A stretch of 64,000 nt of DNA from Nocardia nova NBRC 15556 (GTDB lineage Bacteria > Actinomycetota > Actinomycetes > Mycobacteriales > Mycobacteriaceae), in contig NZ_BDBN01000039.1 of assembly GCF_001613005.1 (NCBI RefSeq), forward strand, positions 19,926 through 83,925. Direction: 5' to 3'. The position numbers and the translations under genes were made by a program. Positions 9,220 to 17,813 of this stretch are shown piece after piece. The notes beneath the pieces are model-generated. The model did no database searches, had not been told where the DNA came from, and saw only the letters and a list, made by a program, of their open reading frames with translations. Every line of letters begins with the position of its first letter. Position 1 is the first letter of the stretch.

Positions 9220-10098
9220 ATGTCGCGCAAGCATCCCGTGGTCGCCATTACCGGTTCCTCCGGCGCCGGAACGACCAGTGTCACCCGGACCTTCCAGGAG
9301 ATCTTCCGGCGGGAGGGCATCAATGCCGCGATCGTGGAGGGGGATTCGTTCCATCGCTACGATCGCGGCCAAATGCAGGCGGCGATGGCCGAGGCCGAAG
9401 CCGATCTGAACCTGCATTTCTCGCATTTCGGCCCGGAGGCCAATCTGCTCACCGAACTGGAAAGCCTCTTTCGCGATTACGGCCAGTCCGGCGTCGGCCT
9501 GGTACGCAAATATCTGCACGACGAGACCGAGGCCAAACCCTACGGACTGGAACCGGGCACGTTCACGCCGTGGGAGGAACTCGCCCCCGGCAGCGACCTG
9601 CTGTTCTACGAGGGGTTGCACGGCGCCGCGGTCACCGGCACCGTCGATGTGGCGCGTTACGCGGATCTGCTGGTGGGTGTGGTGCCCATCGTGAACCTGG
9701 AATGGATTCAGAAGGTCATTCGTGACAAGACCGAGCGAGGCTATTCCAGCGAGGCGGTGATCGATACGATCCTGCGGCGCATGCCCGACTACGTGAAGTA
9801 CATCTGCCCGCAGTTCTCGCGCACGTACGTCAATTTTCAACGGGTGCCGACCGTGGACACCTCGAATCCGTTCACCGCCCGCAGCATTCCGACCGCCGAC
9901 GAGAGTTTCGTCGTGATCCGTTTCGCCGATCCGAAGGTGATCGATTTCCCGTATCTGCTGTCGATGCTGCACGATTCGTTCATGTCGCGCCCGAACTGCA
10001 TCGTGGTGCCGGGCGGCAAGATGGATCTGGCGATGCAGCTGATCTTCACCCCGCTCATTCTGCGGTTGATGGACAAGCGACCCGGCCCGCGCGCATAA
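9220..10098 (+). CDS. cbbP: Phosphoribulokinase
   Basis: 292 residues, the size of the bacterial (class I) enzyme. Phosphorylates ribulose-5-phosphate to RuBP with ATP, the other reaction unique to the Calvin cycle. Seen: P-loop VAITGSSGAGTTSV near the N-terminus, the catalytic-region EGDSFHRYDR, and LLFYEGLHGA downstream, as in Rhodobacter-type enzymes. It is 26 bases after fbp and is the last gene of the cbb operon in this window. Aldolase, transketolase and phosphoglycolate phosphatase genes are absent here. Confidence 0.95.
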   Translation: MSRKHPVVAITGSSGAGTTSVTRTFQEIFRREGINAAIVEGDSFHRYDRGQMQAAMAEAEADLNLHFSHFGPEANLLTELESLFRDYGQSGVGLVRKYLHDETEAKPYGLEPGTFTPWEELAPGSDLLFYEGLHGAAVTGTVDVARYADLLVGVVPIVNLEWIQKVIRDKTERGYSSEAVIDTILRRMPDYVKYICPQFSRTYVNFQRVPTVDTSNPFTARSIPTADESFVVIRFADPKVIDFPYLLSMLHDSFMSRPNCIVVPGGKMDLAMQLIFTPLILRLMDKRPGPRA

Positions 10099-10163
10099 CC
10101 CGGCCACGAATATCGTTGTTTCGGCGCTCGCGCACACGCATCGGCCGGAGTTGAATCGACGGT

Positions 10164-11009
10164 ATGTGGTCGATGAATCTGAGCGCCACGACGGCCGTGG
10201 CGCGCCGGGGTTCACCGGGTTCCTGGTCCGGGCCGCTCCGGCAGGTGATCGGCGAATTCGCCGATATCGAAATCGTGGATCGATCGATGACGCTGGCGGC
10301 CAAGATCTTCACCTGCGTGCTGCCCGTGATCATCGCCGGGTCCGTCTTCTCCCAGCTGGATCTCGCGACCCGCGCGATCGATGACCAGCTGGGCCTGGAC
10401 CGGGCGACGTTCCGGTCCGCCTTCGGTGTCGTCGCGGCAAGCGATCCGACATTCGCCGCGTTCGGGGTCGTCGGGTTGCTGATGGTCGTGATCAGCGGCG
10501 CCTCGTTCGCCAAAACCCTCGCCCGGATCTACGGCAAGCTGTGGGATGTGCCGGCGATCGGTTTGCGCGATGCCTGGCGTTGGCCGGTGGTCCTGCTCGT
10601 CGTCGCATTCTCGGCGGCGACCATCGGGGCCGTGCGCGAACTCGCCGGACTGCGCTACTTCGGGCTGCCTCTCACCGTCGGCGGCGAGTTGCTGGTGTGG
10701 ATGATCGTGTGGACCCTCTGCGCGTACCTGCTCACGCTGGGCAAGCTGCGCGGGCCGGCACTGTGGACGACCGGGGCACTGACAGCTGTCGGACTGACGG
10801 CGGTCCGGGCGGCGGGACGTCTGGTACTGCCGAAGATCACGGCGTCCGCGCAGGCCAAGTTCGGGCTGCTGGGCCCGGTGTTCACCGCCATCAGTTGGCT
10901 TTTCGTGCTGTCGCTGGTGGTGGTCGGGGCGGCGACGATCACCAAGGTGCTGATGCCCGGCCCGACGCGCATGGAGGCGGAGGGCGGCGAGCCGGCCGCC
11001 GAACGGTGA
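10164..11009 (+). CDS. YihY/BrkB-type inner-membrane protein
   Basis: 281 residues with about six hydrophobic helices, for example FTCVLPVIIAGSVF, FAAFGVVGLLMVVISGASF, WPVVLLVVAFSAATIG, ELLVWMIVWTLCAYLL and WLFVLSLVVVGAATI. The pattern and the KTLARIYGKLWDV region match the YihY/UPF0761 (formerly RNase BN) envelope family, function unsettled. A second ATG at 10173 is an equally good start. It lies tail-to-tail with a minus-strand envelope/stress cluster (3-bp gap), so it is probably not part of the cbb operon. Confidence 0.75.
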   Translation: MWSMNLSATTAVARRGSPGSWSGPLRQVIGEFADIEIVDRSMTLAAKIFTCVLPVIIAGSVFSQLDLATRAIDDQLGLDRATFRSAFGVVAASDPTFAAFGVVGLLMVVISGASFAKTLARIYGKLWDVPAIGLRDAWRWPVVLLVVAFSAATIGAVRELAGLRYFGLPLTVGGELLVWMIVWTLCAYLLTLGKLRGPALWTTGALTAVGLTAVRAAGRLVLPKITASAQAKFGLLGPVFTAISWLFVLSLVVVGAATITKVLMPGPTRMEAEGGEPAAER

Positions 11010-11012
11010 CGG

Positions 11013-11546
11013 CTATTTCATGGTGACGGAGATCGTCGCCTGATCGATCTGCACGTTCGACTCGATCGGATTGCCCTCCGCGTGGACGGAGATGCGCCCC
11101 TTGTCGATCCCCTCGTTCTGCAGGGCCGTGGCGACGTTGTTGCCCCGCGCCTCGGCGAGCGAGTCGGCCGCCCCGGAGTTCGAGTCGACGGCGTAGGTTT
11201 CGATCTTCACCGCGGTGTCGTTGCCTTTGAGCGGAAGCGCCACCGCTTTGATCGTGGCGACGTCGGTCGGGCTCAGATCGGAGCTGCCCTTGTCGAAGGT
11301 GATCGGCGCCGCGGACAGGACGCTGTTGATCGCGTTCTGCACCGCCTGCTGCGCGGAGTTGAGGGCCGAGCCGACCACCGACGAGGCCGTGGTGGCGAGA
11401 CTGCTTCGCATATCGGTGTGCTCGCCGTGCTCCGTGGTCGTGGTGACCGTGGCCGGACTGCTGTTGTTGTCCGAGGAACATGCGGCGATCGGAATCAGCG
11501 CTGCCGCACCGGTCGCCAGCACTGCTACCGCCTTGACGAGTTTCAT
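11013..11546 (-). CDS. OmpA-like domain lipoprotein
   Basis: 177 residues. A signal peptide ends in the lipobox IAAC (Cys23), so it is probably lipid-anchored outside the membrane. The linker is Thr/Ser-rich. The C-terminal ~95 residues (ITFDKGSSDLSPTDVATIKA ... VKIETYAVDS ... LAEARGNNVATALQNEGI) follow the OmpA/MotB peptidoglycan-binding pattern with a short D-to-R spacing. AGGAG lies seven bases before ATG 11546. It is the last gene of a three-gene minus-strand group with the SHOCT and DUF6325 genes, which suggests an envelope-associated role. Confidence 0.8.
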   Translation of the reverse strand: MKLVKAVAVLATGAAALIPIAACSSDNNSSPATVTTTTEHGEHTDMRSSLATTASSVVGSALNSAQQAVQNAINSVLSAAPITFDKGSSDLSPTDVATIKAVALPLKGNDTAVKIETYAVDSNSGAADSLAEARGNNVATALQNEGIDKGRISVHAEGNPIESNVQIDQATISVTMK

Positions 11547-11584
11547 GCTGCTTCTCCTGATCTCCGTGTGGTGGCGCCCGGTGG

Positions 11585-11851
11585 TCACGACGCGAGAATG
11601 CGCGCCTTCTCCGATTCGAATTCCTGCTCGGTGAGCACCCCCTGGGCTTTCAACTCGCCCAATTGCTTCAGGGCGGCGATGCGGTCGGTGCCCCCGCCGC
11701 TCGGTGCGGGCGGCGGCGGTTGTTGCTGGTACTGATACTCCTCCTGCGCGGCCCAGCGCTGGCCCTGACGGCGCGACACGCGATTGGATACGGCCGTGGC
11801 CGTTCCGGCGACCACCGCGGTGCGGGCGACGCCACGAAGTAGTCCGGGCAT
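11585..11851 (-). CDS. SHOCT-domain small protein
   Basis: 88 residues. An Ala-rich N-terminal amphipathic stretch (GLLRGVARTAVVAGTATAVSN) is followed by a Gln/Pro-rich linker. A C-terminal SHOCT motif ends it: DRIAALKQLGELKAQGVLTE then QEFESEKARIL. SHOCT domains are oligomerisation or modulator modules often found in envelope-stress loci. It sits between the DUF6325 and OmpA-like genes on the same strand with 11- and 38-base gaps, so it is probably co-transcribed. Confidence 0.85.
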   Translation of the reverse strand: MPGLLRGVARTAVVAGTATAVSNRVSRRQGQRWAAQEEYQYQQQPPPPAPSGGGTDRIAALKQLGELKAQGVLTEQEFESEKARILAS

Positions 11852-11862
11852 GCTGCTTCTCC

Positions 11863-12327
11863 TTAGGTATCAGCCTCGAGTTTGTCGAGGGTCGAGAGGA
11901 TGGCCTGCACCGGAATGCGACCGGACGCGACGAGTTCGGCGCCGTTGCGCCGCAACGCGACCGCCAGTGGGGCCGCCCACGCGTTCTCGTAGAGGAGGAC
12001 CGCGGCCGAATGGCCGGGCTCCAAGGCGTTACCGGCTTCGCGCAGATCACCCTCGTCGAGCAACCCGGTCGCCGCCTCGGCGAACAGGGTCACATCCAGG
12101 TCTCCGGTCAACCCGACATCGGCGATGTCGATCCCGGTCAGCGAACCGTCGGCATCCTTGTGCACGAAGGCCAGATCCAGGACTCGGATGACACCGCGGT
12201 CCACCAGATCTCGCAGCAGCGGCAACGCCGATCCGTCCGGTTGCCGGTCGGCGGGAAACTCGATGACGAGATAGTCGATCGGACCCATCTCGTCGATATC
12301 GGCAGCAGTGTTCACCGGATACCTCAT
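11863..12327 (-). CDS. DUF6325/DUF1269-like acidic protein
   Basis: 154 residues. An N-terminal DEMGPIDYLVIEFP segment, then LLRDLVDRGVIRVLDLAFVH, and a C-terminal alternation of helices (SAAVLLYENAWAAPLAVALR). This matches a small actinobacterial family that normally precedes a SHOCT gene, as here. The function is unknown; the fold looks like a ferredoxin-like DUF1269 relative. The start at 12327 (MRYPVN) has GGAG just upstream with a short spacer. It leads the group DUF6325-SHOCT-OmpA. Confidence 0.75.
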   Translation of the reverse strand: MRYPVNTAADIDEMGPIDYLVIEFPADRQPDGSALPLLRDLVDRGVIRVLDLAFVHKDADGSLTGIDIADVGLTGDLDVTLFAEAATGLLDEGDLREAGNALEPGHSAAVLLYENAWAAPLAVALRRNGAELVASGRIPVQAILSTLDKLEADT

Positions 12328-12504
12328 TTCTCCGACGCCTGACCCTCTGATACGAACCCTCTGAGACCTACCTCCACCGCAACCCAGGTCCGGGCGGGTC
12401 GGCGACAGCGCGAACGCGGCCGGCGAGACGACCTGACATCTATGATTCGGTGCCGCCGGTCGCGCAGATACCACGGCCGCGCCCGTTACTCGCAGGAGCG
12501 CGCG

Positions 12505-13215
12505 TCAGTCCGACGAGGGATGGCGCTGCACCCAGCTGAGGTCCGCGCGCCAGGTGTAGGCGGCCACGATCGCGGAGGCGATGACGGCGGTGTAGAGCAT
12601 GTCGCCGCCCTCGACGACCAGCGAGACCAGACCGCCGATCAAGGCGCCGGCGGCGAACGACAGCCACTGCACCGCGTAGCCCAGCCATTCACGATGGGTG
12701 CCGCCGGCCATATGCCGCTCCACGCCCTGAGCGAATTTCACCAGGGTTCCGGTGACGTAGGTGACCGGGATCGACACCTCGCCCTTCTTGACGAACGAGG
12801 TGTTCAGCGACCCCATCGCGAACGAGACGAGCAGGATCGGCACCAGTCCGAGATCGGAGTCGTGCCGGTAGAGAATCGTGTCGAGGACGGCGGCCGCGGT
12901 GAGGGCGGCGGTGGCGAGCATGGTCGCGCCGTGCGGATGATTGCGCCACCAGTGCCGGCGGCAGATCGAGGCCACCAGGACGCCGGCGAGAAAGAACACG
13001 ATCAGGGCGAAGGCGCCGGCCGCGAGGGTGTAGTCGCCGAGAAATCCGCCGATGACGGCACGCTCGGTGTTGCCGGTCATGAACGTGACGAAATAGCCCT
13101 CGGAGTGGGTGTAGGCGGCCGCGCCCACGAATCCGGCCAGGATCAGCAGTGCCGAGGCGAGCCGGGTCTCCAGCGTCCAGAACGGCTCGGGGGAGTCTTC
13201 GGATTTAGGAGTCAC
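12505..13215 (-). CDS. YoaK/DUF1275 family membrane protein
   Basis: 236 residues with six predicted transmembrane helices, for example LASALLILAGFVGAAAYTH, TLAAGAFALIVFFLAGVLVA, MLATAALTAAAVLDTIL and FAAGALIGGLVSLVV. The conserved motifs FVTFMTGNTERAVIG and PVTYVTGTLVKFAQG identify DUF1275, a putative transporter-like family of unknown substrate. GTG start at 13215. It stands alone between the envelope cluster and the winged-helix gene. Confidence 0.85.
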   Translation of the reverse strand: MTPKSEDSPEPFWTLETRLASALLILAGFVGAAAYTHSEGYFVTFMTGNTERAVIGGFLGDYTLAAGAFALIVFFLAGVLVASICRRHWWRNHPHGATMLATAALTAAAVLDTILYRHDSDLGLVPILLVSFAMGSLNTSFVKKGEVSIPVTYVTGTLVKFAQGVERHMAGGTHREWLGYAVQWLSFAAGALIGGLVSLVVEGGDMLYTAVIASAIVAAYTWRADLSWVQRHPSSD

Positions 13216-13353
13216 GGCAACAGACTAGCAATACATGCACAAACACGCATGAATTGCCCTCGAGGTGTGCGAGGCGTCACGCCTCCGTGGTTGTCGGTGG
13301 CGAGCCGTAATGTGAGCGCGCGGATCGGCGGGTGTGCGGACGTGGGAGGTGCG

Positions 13354-14508
13354 GTGAAGGTCACATGGGGTCAGGTGTTCGCGTGGCGATTGCGGCGAGG
13401 CTTCGTCGAAGCGCGTGACGGCGGGGATGCGGTCGCGGTGGCGCGGCGACTGGCCGGGGTGCAGGCGCAGGTGACGTCCGCCGCGGAGACCGCGGTGGCC
13501 GTGCGGCGCGGGGGAGCACCCGGAGAGCTCGTCCGTGCTCTCGACGCCGGCGAGCTGCTGAAGACGTGGGCGATGCGCGGCACGCTGCACGCGATGACAC
13601 CCGAGACCGCGGCCGCCGCACTGGCTCTGATCGCCTCGGCGCGCACCTGGGAGAAGCCCGCGTGGCAACGCAATTTCGGCGCCGACCCCGGGGAAGTGAA
13701 GGCGCTGACCGACGCGGTCGCCGAACTGCTCGACGGCGGCGCCGTGCTGAGCCGGACGGAACTGGTCGACGAACTGGTACGTGACCGCCGCTTCGCGGCG
13801 ATGGGTGAGCAGTTGCGGTCCGGCTGGGGCGCGCTGTTGAAACCGCTGGCCTGGCAGGGGGTGCTGTGTTACGGGCCCGCTCGCGGATCATCGGTGACCT
13901 TCACCGCCCCGGCGCATGCGGTGAGCGATTGGAGCGGCCTGCCGCCCACCGACATCGCGGCGTCACGCCTGATCCACGCCTATCTCGGCGCCTACGGTCC
14001 GGGCACGCCGGAGGCGTTCAACGCCTGGCTCATCCGCGGCGTGTTGCGCAAAACCACTGTGCGCCAATGGTTCTCCGATCTGGGATCCGAACTCACCGAA
14101 GTCGATGTCGAGGGCCGCCGGACCTGGATCCGCACCGAGGACGCCGCCGATCTGGCCGCCACCACTCCCACCGACAGCGTCCGCCTGCTCGGTCCCTTCG
14201 ACCAATACGTTCTCGGCCCCGGCACCACGGATCCGGTCCTCCTCCCTCCGGCCCATCGCACGAAGGTCAGCCGGACCGCCGGCTGGATCTCGCCCCTGGT
14301 CCTCGTCGGTGGCCGGATCGCCGGAACGTGGGAAACCATCGACAACACACTCACCGTGAGCATGTTCGACGACGAACATGTCGACTCGGAGCTACTCCGA
14401 CGCGCAGCAGTCACGACGGCCGAGACAGCTACTACCACCTGGACCTGGACCACAGCGCCGAGCTGCTCGCCGGAGCCGGGACAGTACTGCACCCGGCCTT
14501 GCGAATGA
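13354..14508 (+). CDS. Winged-helix DNA-binding (AlkZ/YcaQ-like) protein with a chimeric C-terminus
   Basis: 384 codons from a GTG at 13354, preceded by GGGAGG. The body follows the HTH_42/AlkZ-type winged-helix family: a VTWGQVFAWRLRRGFVE opening, RLAGVQAQVTSAAETAV, LLKTWAMRGTLHAMTPE and, late, LLGPFDQYVLGP with a PAHRTKVSRTAGWISPLVLV region. Related proteins unhook DNA interstrand crosslinks. The family C-terminus should continue after TVSMFDDEHVDSELLRRA. Instead the frame enters foreign DNA at about 14400, where another frame encodes part of an ArsR/phosphatase fusion. The last ~36 residues (Thr/Cys/Pro-rich) are therefore junk and the protein is probably truncated. Confidence 0.75.
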   Translation: MKVTWGQVFAWRLRRGFVEARDGGDAVAVARRLAGVQAQVTSAAETAVAVRRGGAPGELVRALDAGELLKTWAMRGTLHAMTPETAAAALALIASARTWEKPAWQRNFGADPGEVKALTDAVAELLDGGAVLSRTELVDELVRDRRFAAMGEQLRSGWGALLKPLAWQGVLCYGPARGSSVTFTAPAHAVSDWSGLPPTDIAASRLIHAYLGAYGPGTPEAFNAWLIRGVLRKTTVRQWFSDLGSELTEVDVEGRRTWIRTEDAADLAATTPTDSVRLLGPFDQYVLGPGTTDPVLLPPAHRTKVSRTAGWISPLVLVGGRIAGTWETIDNTLTVSMFDDEHVDSELLRRAAVTTAETATTTWTWTTAPSCSPEPGQYCTRPCE

Positions 14509-15081
14509 CGCCCGCGCCCACCGCATTCGAACCCTCGACGCCGTTCGCGGTGCTGTTCGTCTGCACCGGCAACAGCGCCCGCTCCGCGATCGCCGAAGAG
14601 CTGTTGCGCTTGCGCACGGGCGGCCGAGTCGAGGCGTTCAGCGCCGGAAGCAATCCGAAGCCGGTCATGCATACCGACACGGTGCGAGTGCTGCGGCAGG
14701 AGTACGGCATCGACCTGGCCGGCCGCCTTCCCCGCCGCCTCGACACCCTCGCCGATCATCGCTTCGATGCGGTGATCACCCTATGCGACAAGGCCCGGGA
14801 GGTCTGTCCGGACTTCGGTGACGACCCTCGATGGATCCACTGGAGCATCCCCGACCCGGCGGCCTCACACGGCAGCGACGACGCCACGTACCCGAGGTTT
14901 CAAGCCACGGCCGCCGAAGTTTGTTCATCTCGCCGCGCACCCGCTGCGCTGGCAGTTGCTGACCGAGCTGTCGGACAGCGACTATCGCGTGCGAGAGCTG
15001 GTGGCCCGCGTGGGCGAGCCACAGAATCTGATCTCCTACCACCTGCGACTACTACGCGACGGTGGCCTCGTCACCGCCATC
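14400..15081 (+). pseudogene. Circularly permuted ArsR / low-MW phosphatase (arsenate reductase-type) fusion
   Basis: Related fused proteins run ArsR winged helix, then SSxDGRDSYYHLDLD linker, then low-molecular-weight phosphatase. Here the order is inverted in the DNA. Bases ~14400-14913 encode TRSSHDGRDSYYHLDLDHSA and the phosphatase domain (P-loop VLFVCTGNSARS, then CDKAREVCPDFG and IHWSIPDPA). Bases ~14914-15081, in another frame, encode the ArsR part (FVHLAAHPLRWQLLTELSDS, then VGEPQNLISYHLRLLRDGGL-VTA). The end at 15081 would join in frame to the beginning at 14400. A small piece at the phosphatase C-terminus and ArsR N-terminus is lost at the central joint. There is no plausible start for either half, so it is non-functional. 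Confidence 0.8.
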
Positions 15082-15258
15082 CAGGTCTTCGATGTTGAGC
15101 TGGAGTAGTTCCTCTGCGCGAGCGCACCAGTGCAGCCATTTGCCGACCGCGGCGCGCCGGGAGTTCCAGGGCGCGTGAGCGCCCGATCGGGCCGGGCTCG
15201 TCGAGGGCGTCGACGGTCTTGACGATCGCGATGGCGTAGGCGCGACGGGTGCTGACCC
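15082..15258 (-). pseudogene. Tyrosine recombinase (integrase) fragments
   Basis: Minus-strand translation in two frames gives three pieces typical of actinobacterial tyrosine recombinases, in the correct order. They are an N-terminal SAM-like piece (STRRAYAIAIVKTVDAL), its continuation (APWNSRRAAVGKWLHWC) after a frameshift, and the beginning of the catalytic domain (ARAEELLQLNIEDLDG) after an internal deletion. The remainder, including the R-H-R-Y catalytic set apart from the first Arg region, is missing. The fragment joins the ArsR piece on one side and the truncated permease on the other. Confidence 0.7.
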
Positions 15259-16073
15259 GGGTGATCGTGTCGATCGTGCTGGCCGTGCTCGCCGCGGTGG
15301 TGGTCGCGTCCTCCACCTGCGGCACCGCCGATGCCGCACGGCTGCAATGGGGTTCGGACATCACCGTTGTCGGGGTGTTGCAGGCAGCGGGACTGCTGTT
15401 CTTCGCCTTTGCCGGATACGCGCGCATCGCCACCCTCGGTGAGGAGGTCCGCGACCCCGCCCGCACGATTCCCCGCGCGATTCCGCTCGCCTTGGGAATC
15501 ACTTTGCTCGTGTACGCGGTTGTGCTTGTCGCGGCACTGAGCGTGCTCGGGCCGCAAGGATTGTCGGAAACGATCGCTCCGCTGTCGAGCGTGGTGGCGG
15601 CTGCCGGTGTCGGCTGGCTCGAGCCGGTGGTGCGCATCGGAGCCGTGATCGCCGCGCTCGGTTCGCTGCTCGCCCTGATCCTCGGAGTCTCGCGCACGAC
15701 GCTGGCGATGGCCCGCGACCGGCATCTACCGCACGCCCTGGCAGCGGTCCATCCCCGATTCGGCGTGCCGCATCACGCCGAACTGGCAGTCGGCGCGATC
15801 GTCGCCATCGCCGCCGCAACCACCGATGTCCGTGCCGCGATCGGGTTCTCGTCCTTCGGCGTACTGCTCTACTACGCGATCGCCAACGCGGCCGCCTGGA
15901 CACTGACCCCATCCGAGGGCCGACCAGCGCGGCTGATCCCCGTGGTCGGGTTGGTCGGCTGCCTGGTCCTTGCCTGCACGCTGCCAGCGCTGTCGGTGCT
16001 CACCGGCAGCGCGGTCGTTGTGCTCGGCGCCGCGATCTATCTCGTTCGCCGCAGGTCCACCGCGGCGGCGTGA
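15249..16073 (+). pseudogene. APC-family permease, C-terminal fragment
   Basis: 274 codons with about seven hydrophobic helices. Motifs of amino-acid/polyamine (APC) permeases are clear: GLLFFAFAGYARIATLGEEV, then RDPARTIPRAIPLALGITL and SRTTLAMARDRHLPHALAAV. Family members have ~430 residues and 12 helices; the first four or five helices are missing and the sequence begins directly at the integrase scar. The stop at 16073 lies at the joint with Tn3 transposase DNA, so the extreme C-terminus may also be altered. The frame is open, but a working transporter is unlikely. Confidence 0.7.
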
Positions 16074-16558
16074 CCCCCAGCGACACATCGGTGACCAGCA
16101 GCGCGTCCAGCTCGCCGCAGCGGGCCGGAGTGAACTCGTAGGCCAGACGGTCGTAGGTCTCGCACTGGGCCTGCGCACGGGCGTGGGCGATGCGTTCGAC
16201 CATGCTCACCGGGCCTGGCCGGATCACCCGACTCGGTGGGATGGACCTTCAACTGCTCGGCCAGCCGCGCCACCGCCACCGGCGGGGCGGTCACCACGCG
16301 ATCGGGCCCGAACCCCAACCACGGCAGGGTGCACAACGCGATCGCAATCCCGAGCCGATCGGCCGGACCGCGACCACGCCCGGGATCGATGAAGGCGGCA
16401 TCGGCCGGCGACAGGGTGAAGTACCGAAACAGCTCCTCGCGGCTGATCTCCGGGAACTCCCGCAGCCGCGCCAAATCCCCATCCGCGAACACCCGCGTTG
16501 CCACGAATCCTGAGCTCCGGCACCAACCAATAACGTTGGGAGCCAACCCAACCAGCAA
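16062..16558 (-). pseudogene. Tn3-family transposase remnant (DUF4158 N-terminal region)
   Basis: The minus-strand frame from 16558 reads FADGDLARLREFPEISREEL then FRYFTLSPADAAFIDPGRG and RLGIAIALCTLPWLGF, then VARLAEQLKVHPTES. This is the DUF4158 N-terminal domain of Tn3-type transposases. After an internal deletion and frameshift, a second frame gives SRVIRPGPVSMVERIAHARA then YDRLAYEFTPARCGELDALL, a region normally about 100 residues further on. The catalytic DDE part is absent. It ends against the permease fragment. Confidence 0.75.
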
Positions 16559-16749
16559 CCAGCGATCACCGCAGACCGAACCCGTGATTCAGCCTCGGCC
16601 AACCGCGGCTACGCCATATCCGTTGTGTTTTCGGCAGTTGCTACCGGGACCCCGACTTGGCCCCGGAACAGGTAAGCCGGCTCGATCCGCAAGGGGAGTT
16701 GCCGCAGGTCGTTGCCGGGATTCGGGTGGATTCGACAGTTGCAGCCGAC

Positions 16750-17709
16750 TCAGATTGCCACGTCTCCCGCGGATTCGAGCGCGCCGCCGAGCGCCGCCAA
16801 GGTTGCCGCGTGCCCCAGGTCCAAGGCGCGCAACAGAACCGCGGAATCGCGGGCGACCCGGCCGATCGTTGGCGCGCCCAGGGGTGGGCGGATCTGGAGA
16901 ATCGACGGGTCGGCCGTCATGCGGTGCTCGTCGGCTGCGAATTGCGCGGCGCGGGCGAACCAGCTCTCGGCCACTTTCGGGCCCGAAGCGCCGAGCGCCC
17001 GCGCGACCACGCGCCGTTCGAAATCCGAAGGGACGCTGGGCTTCTCATCGGCCCGCCGGGTGCGCAGCAGCACGATGTGGGTGGCGCCCTGGGCGCGGGC
17101 GGTGGTGATCGGCACCGATTCGGACAGTCCGGCGTCGACGTAGCGCCCGTCGCCCACCGCCACAGGACGTCCGGCCAGAACCGGCATGCAGGTGCTGGCG
17201 CGCAGCGCGCGCTGCAGGGTGGGGATATCGCTGATGTGTGGGCGCAGATCGACGGCGCTGCCGTCGGCGATATCGGTGCCGATCGGGTGGAAGGTGACCG
17301 CATTGCCGAGGATCGCCGCGAAATCCATCGGGACGACGCGCTCGTACACGGTGTGCACCAGATATCGGGTGTCCACGACCCGACCGCCGCGCAACGCCCG
17401 GGCCGGGGAGATCACCCGCCGCACCACATCGGAATGCCAGGCGCGCCGTGCCCGCGCCGCTCGCCCGCACAGCAGCCACGCCCCGTTCAGCGCGCCGGCC
17501 GAGGCGCCGTAGACCGCGTCGAAACACCGCAGCACCCCGAGTTCTTCCAGACCGGTCACCATGCCGTGCGAATAGACACCGCGCGCCGAGCCACCCTCGA
17601 TGACCAGGGCCAGGCGGGCCCCATCGCGATGCTCGCCGGCGGCGCTGCCGCGGCGGAAGCGTCGCGCGATCAGCTCCACCGGACCCGTCGGCTGTGTACT
17701 GTCCGGCAT
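16750..17709 (-). CDS. Patatin-like phospholipase
   Basis: 319 residues from ATG 17709 (GGAAGG nine bases upstream; a GTG at 17730 is possible). Acyl hydrolase of the patatin family. Oxyanion-hole glycines are in LVIEGGSARGVYSHG, the nucleophile Ser in VYGASAGALNG (G-x-S-x-G), and the catalytic Asp in the DAG dyad of YVDAGLSES. No signal peptide is apparent, so it is probably cytosolic or peripheral. It is divergent from the NUDIX gene with an ~100-bp spacer. Its substrate is probably phospholipid or another acyl ester. Confidence 0.9.
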   Translation of the reverse strand: MPDSTQPTGPVELIARRFRRGSAAGEHRDGARLALVIEGGSARGVYSHGMVTGLEELGVLRCFDAVYGASAGALNGAWLLCGRAARARRAWHSDVVRRVISPARALRGGRVVDTRYLVHTVYERVVPMDFAAILGNAVTFHPIGTDIADGSAVDLRPHISDIPTLQRALRASTCMPVLAGRPVAVGDGRYVDAGLSESVPITTARAQGATHIVLLRTRRADEKPSVPSDFERRVVARALGASGPKVAESWFARAAQFAADEHRMTADPSILQIRPPLGAPTIGRVARDSAVLLRALDLGHAATLAALGGALESAGDVAI

Positions 17710-17813
17710 CGCACCACACCTTCCGATCACTGCGTTCAGCTCTGTCTATCACGCGGCCGCGGAGGCGTCGTCCGACGCCGGGCGGTCGGGGTACACCCGG
17801 GTAGGCTGCGCGG

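Larger units (their letters stand above)
14400..16558. mobile_element. Composite scar of decayed mobile-element DNA
   Basis: In about 2.2 kb there are four broken genes on alternating strands. They are a circularly permuted arsR-arsC-type fusion, two or three shreds of a tyrosine recombinase, a permease lacking its N-terminal part, and an internally deleted Tn3-family transposase N-terminus. The pieces abut one another with no intergenic space, and the host winged-helix gene is cut at the left edge. This is the signature of repeated insertion and deletion at one site. No intact terminal repeats were seen. Confidence 0.75.

Noticed and set aside
12442..13353. In-frame extension upstream of the winged-helix gene
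   Set aside because: It is antisense to the DUF1275 gene; a GTG at 13354 with GGGAGG gives the natural N-terminus.
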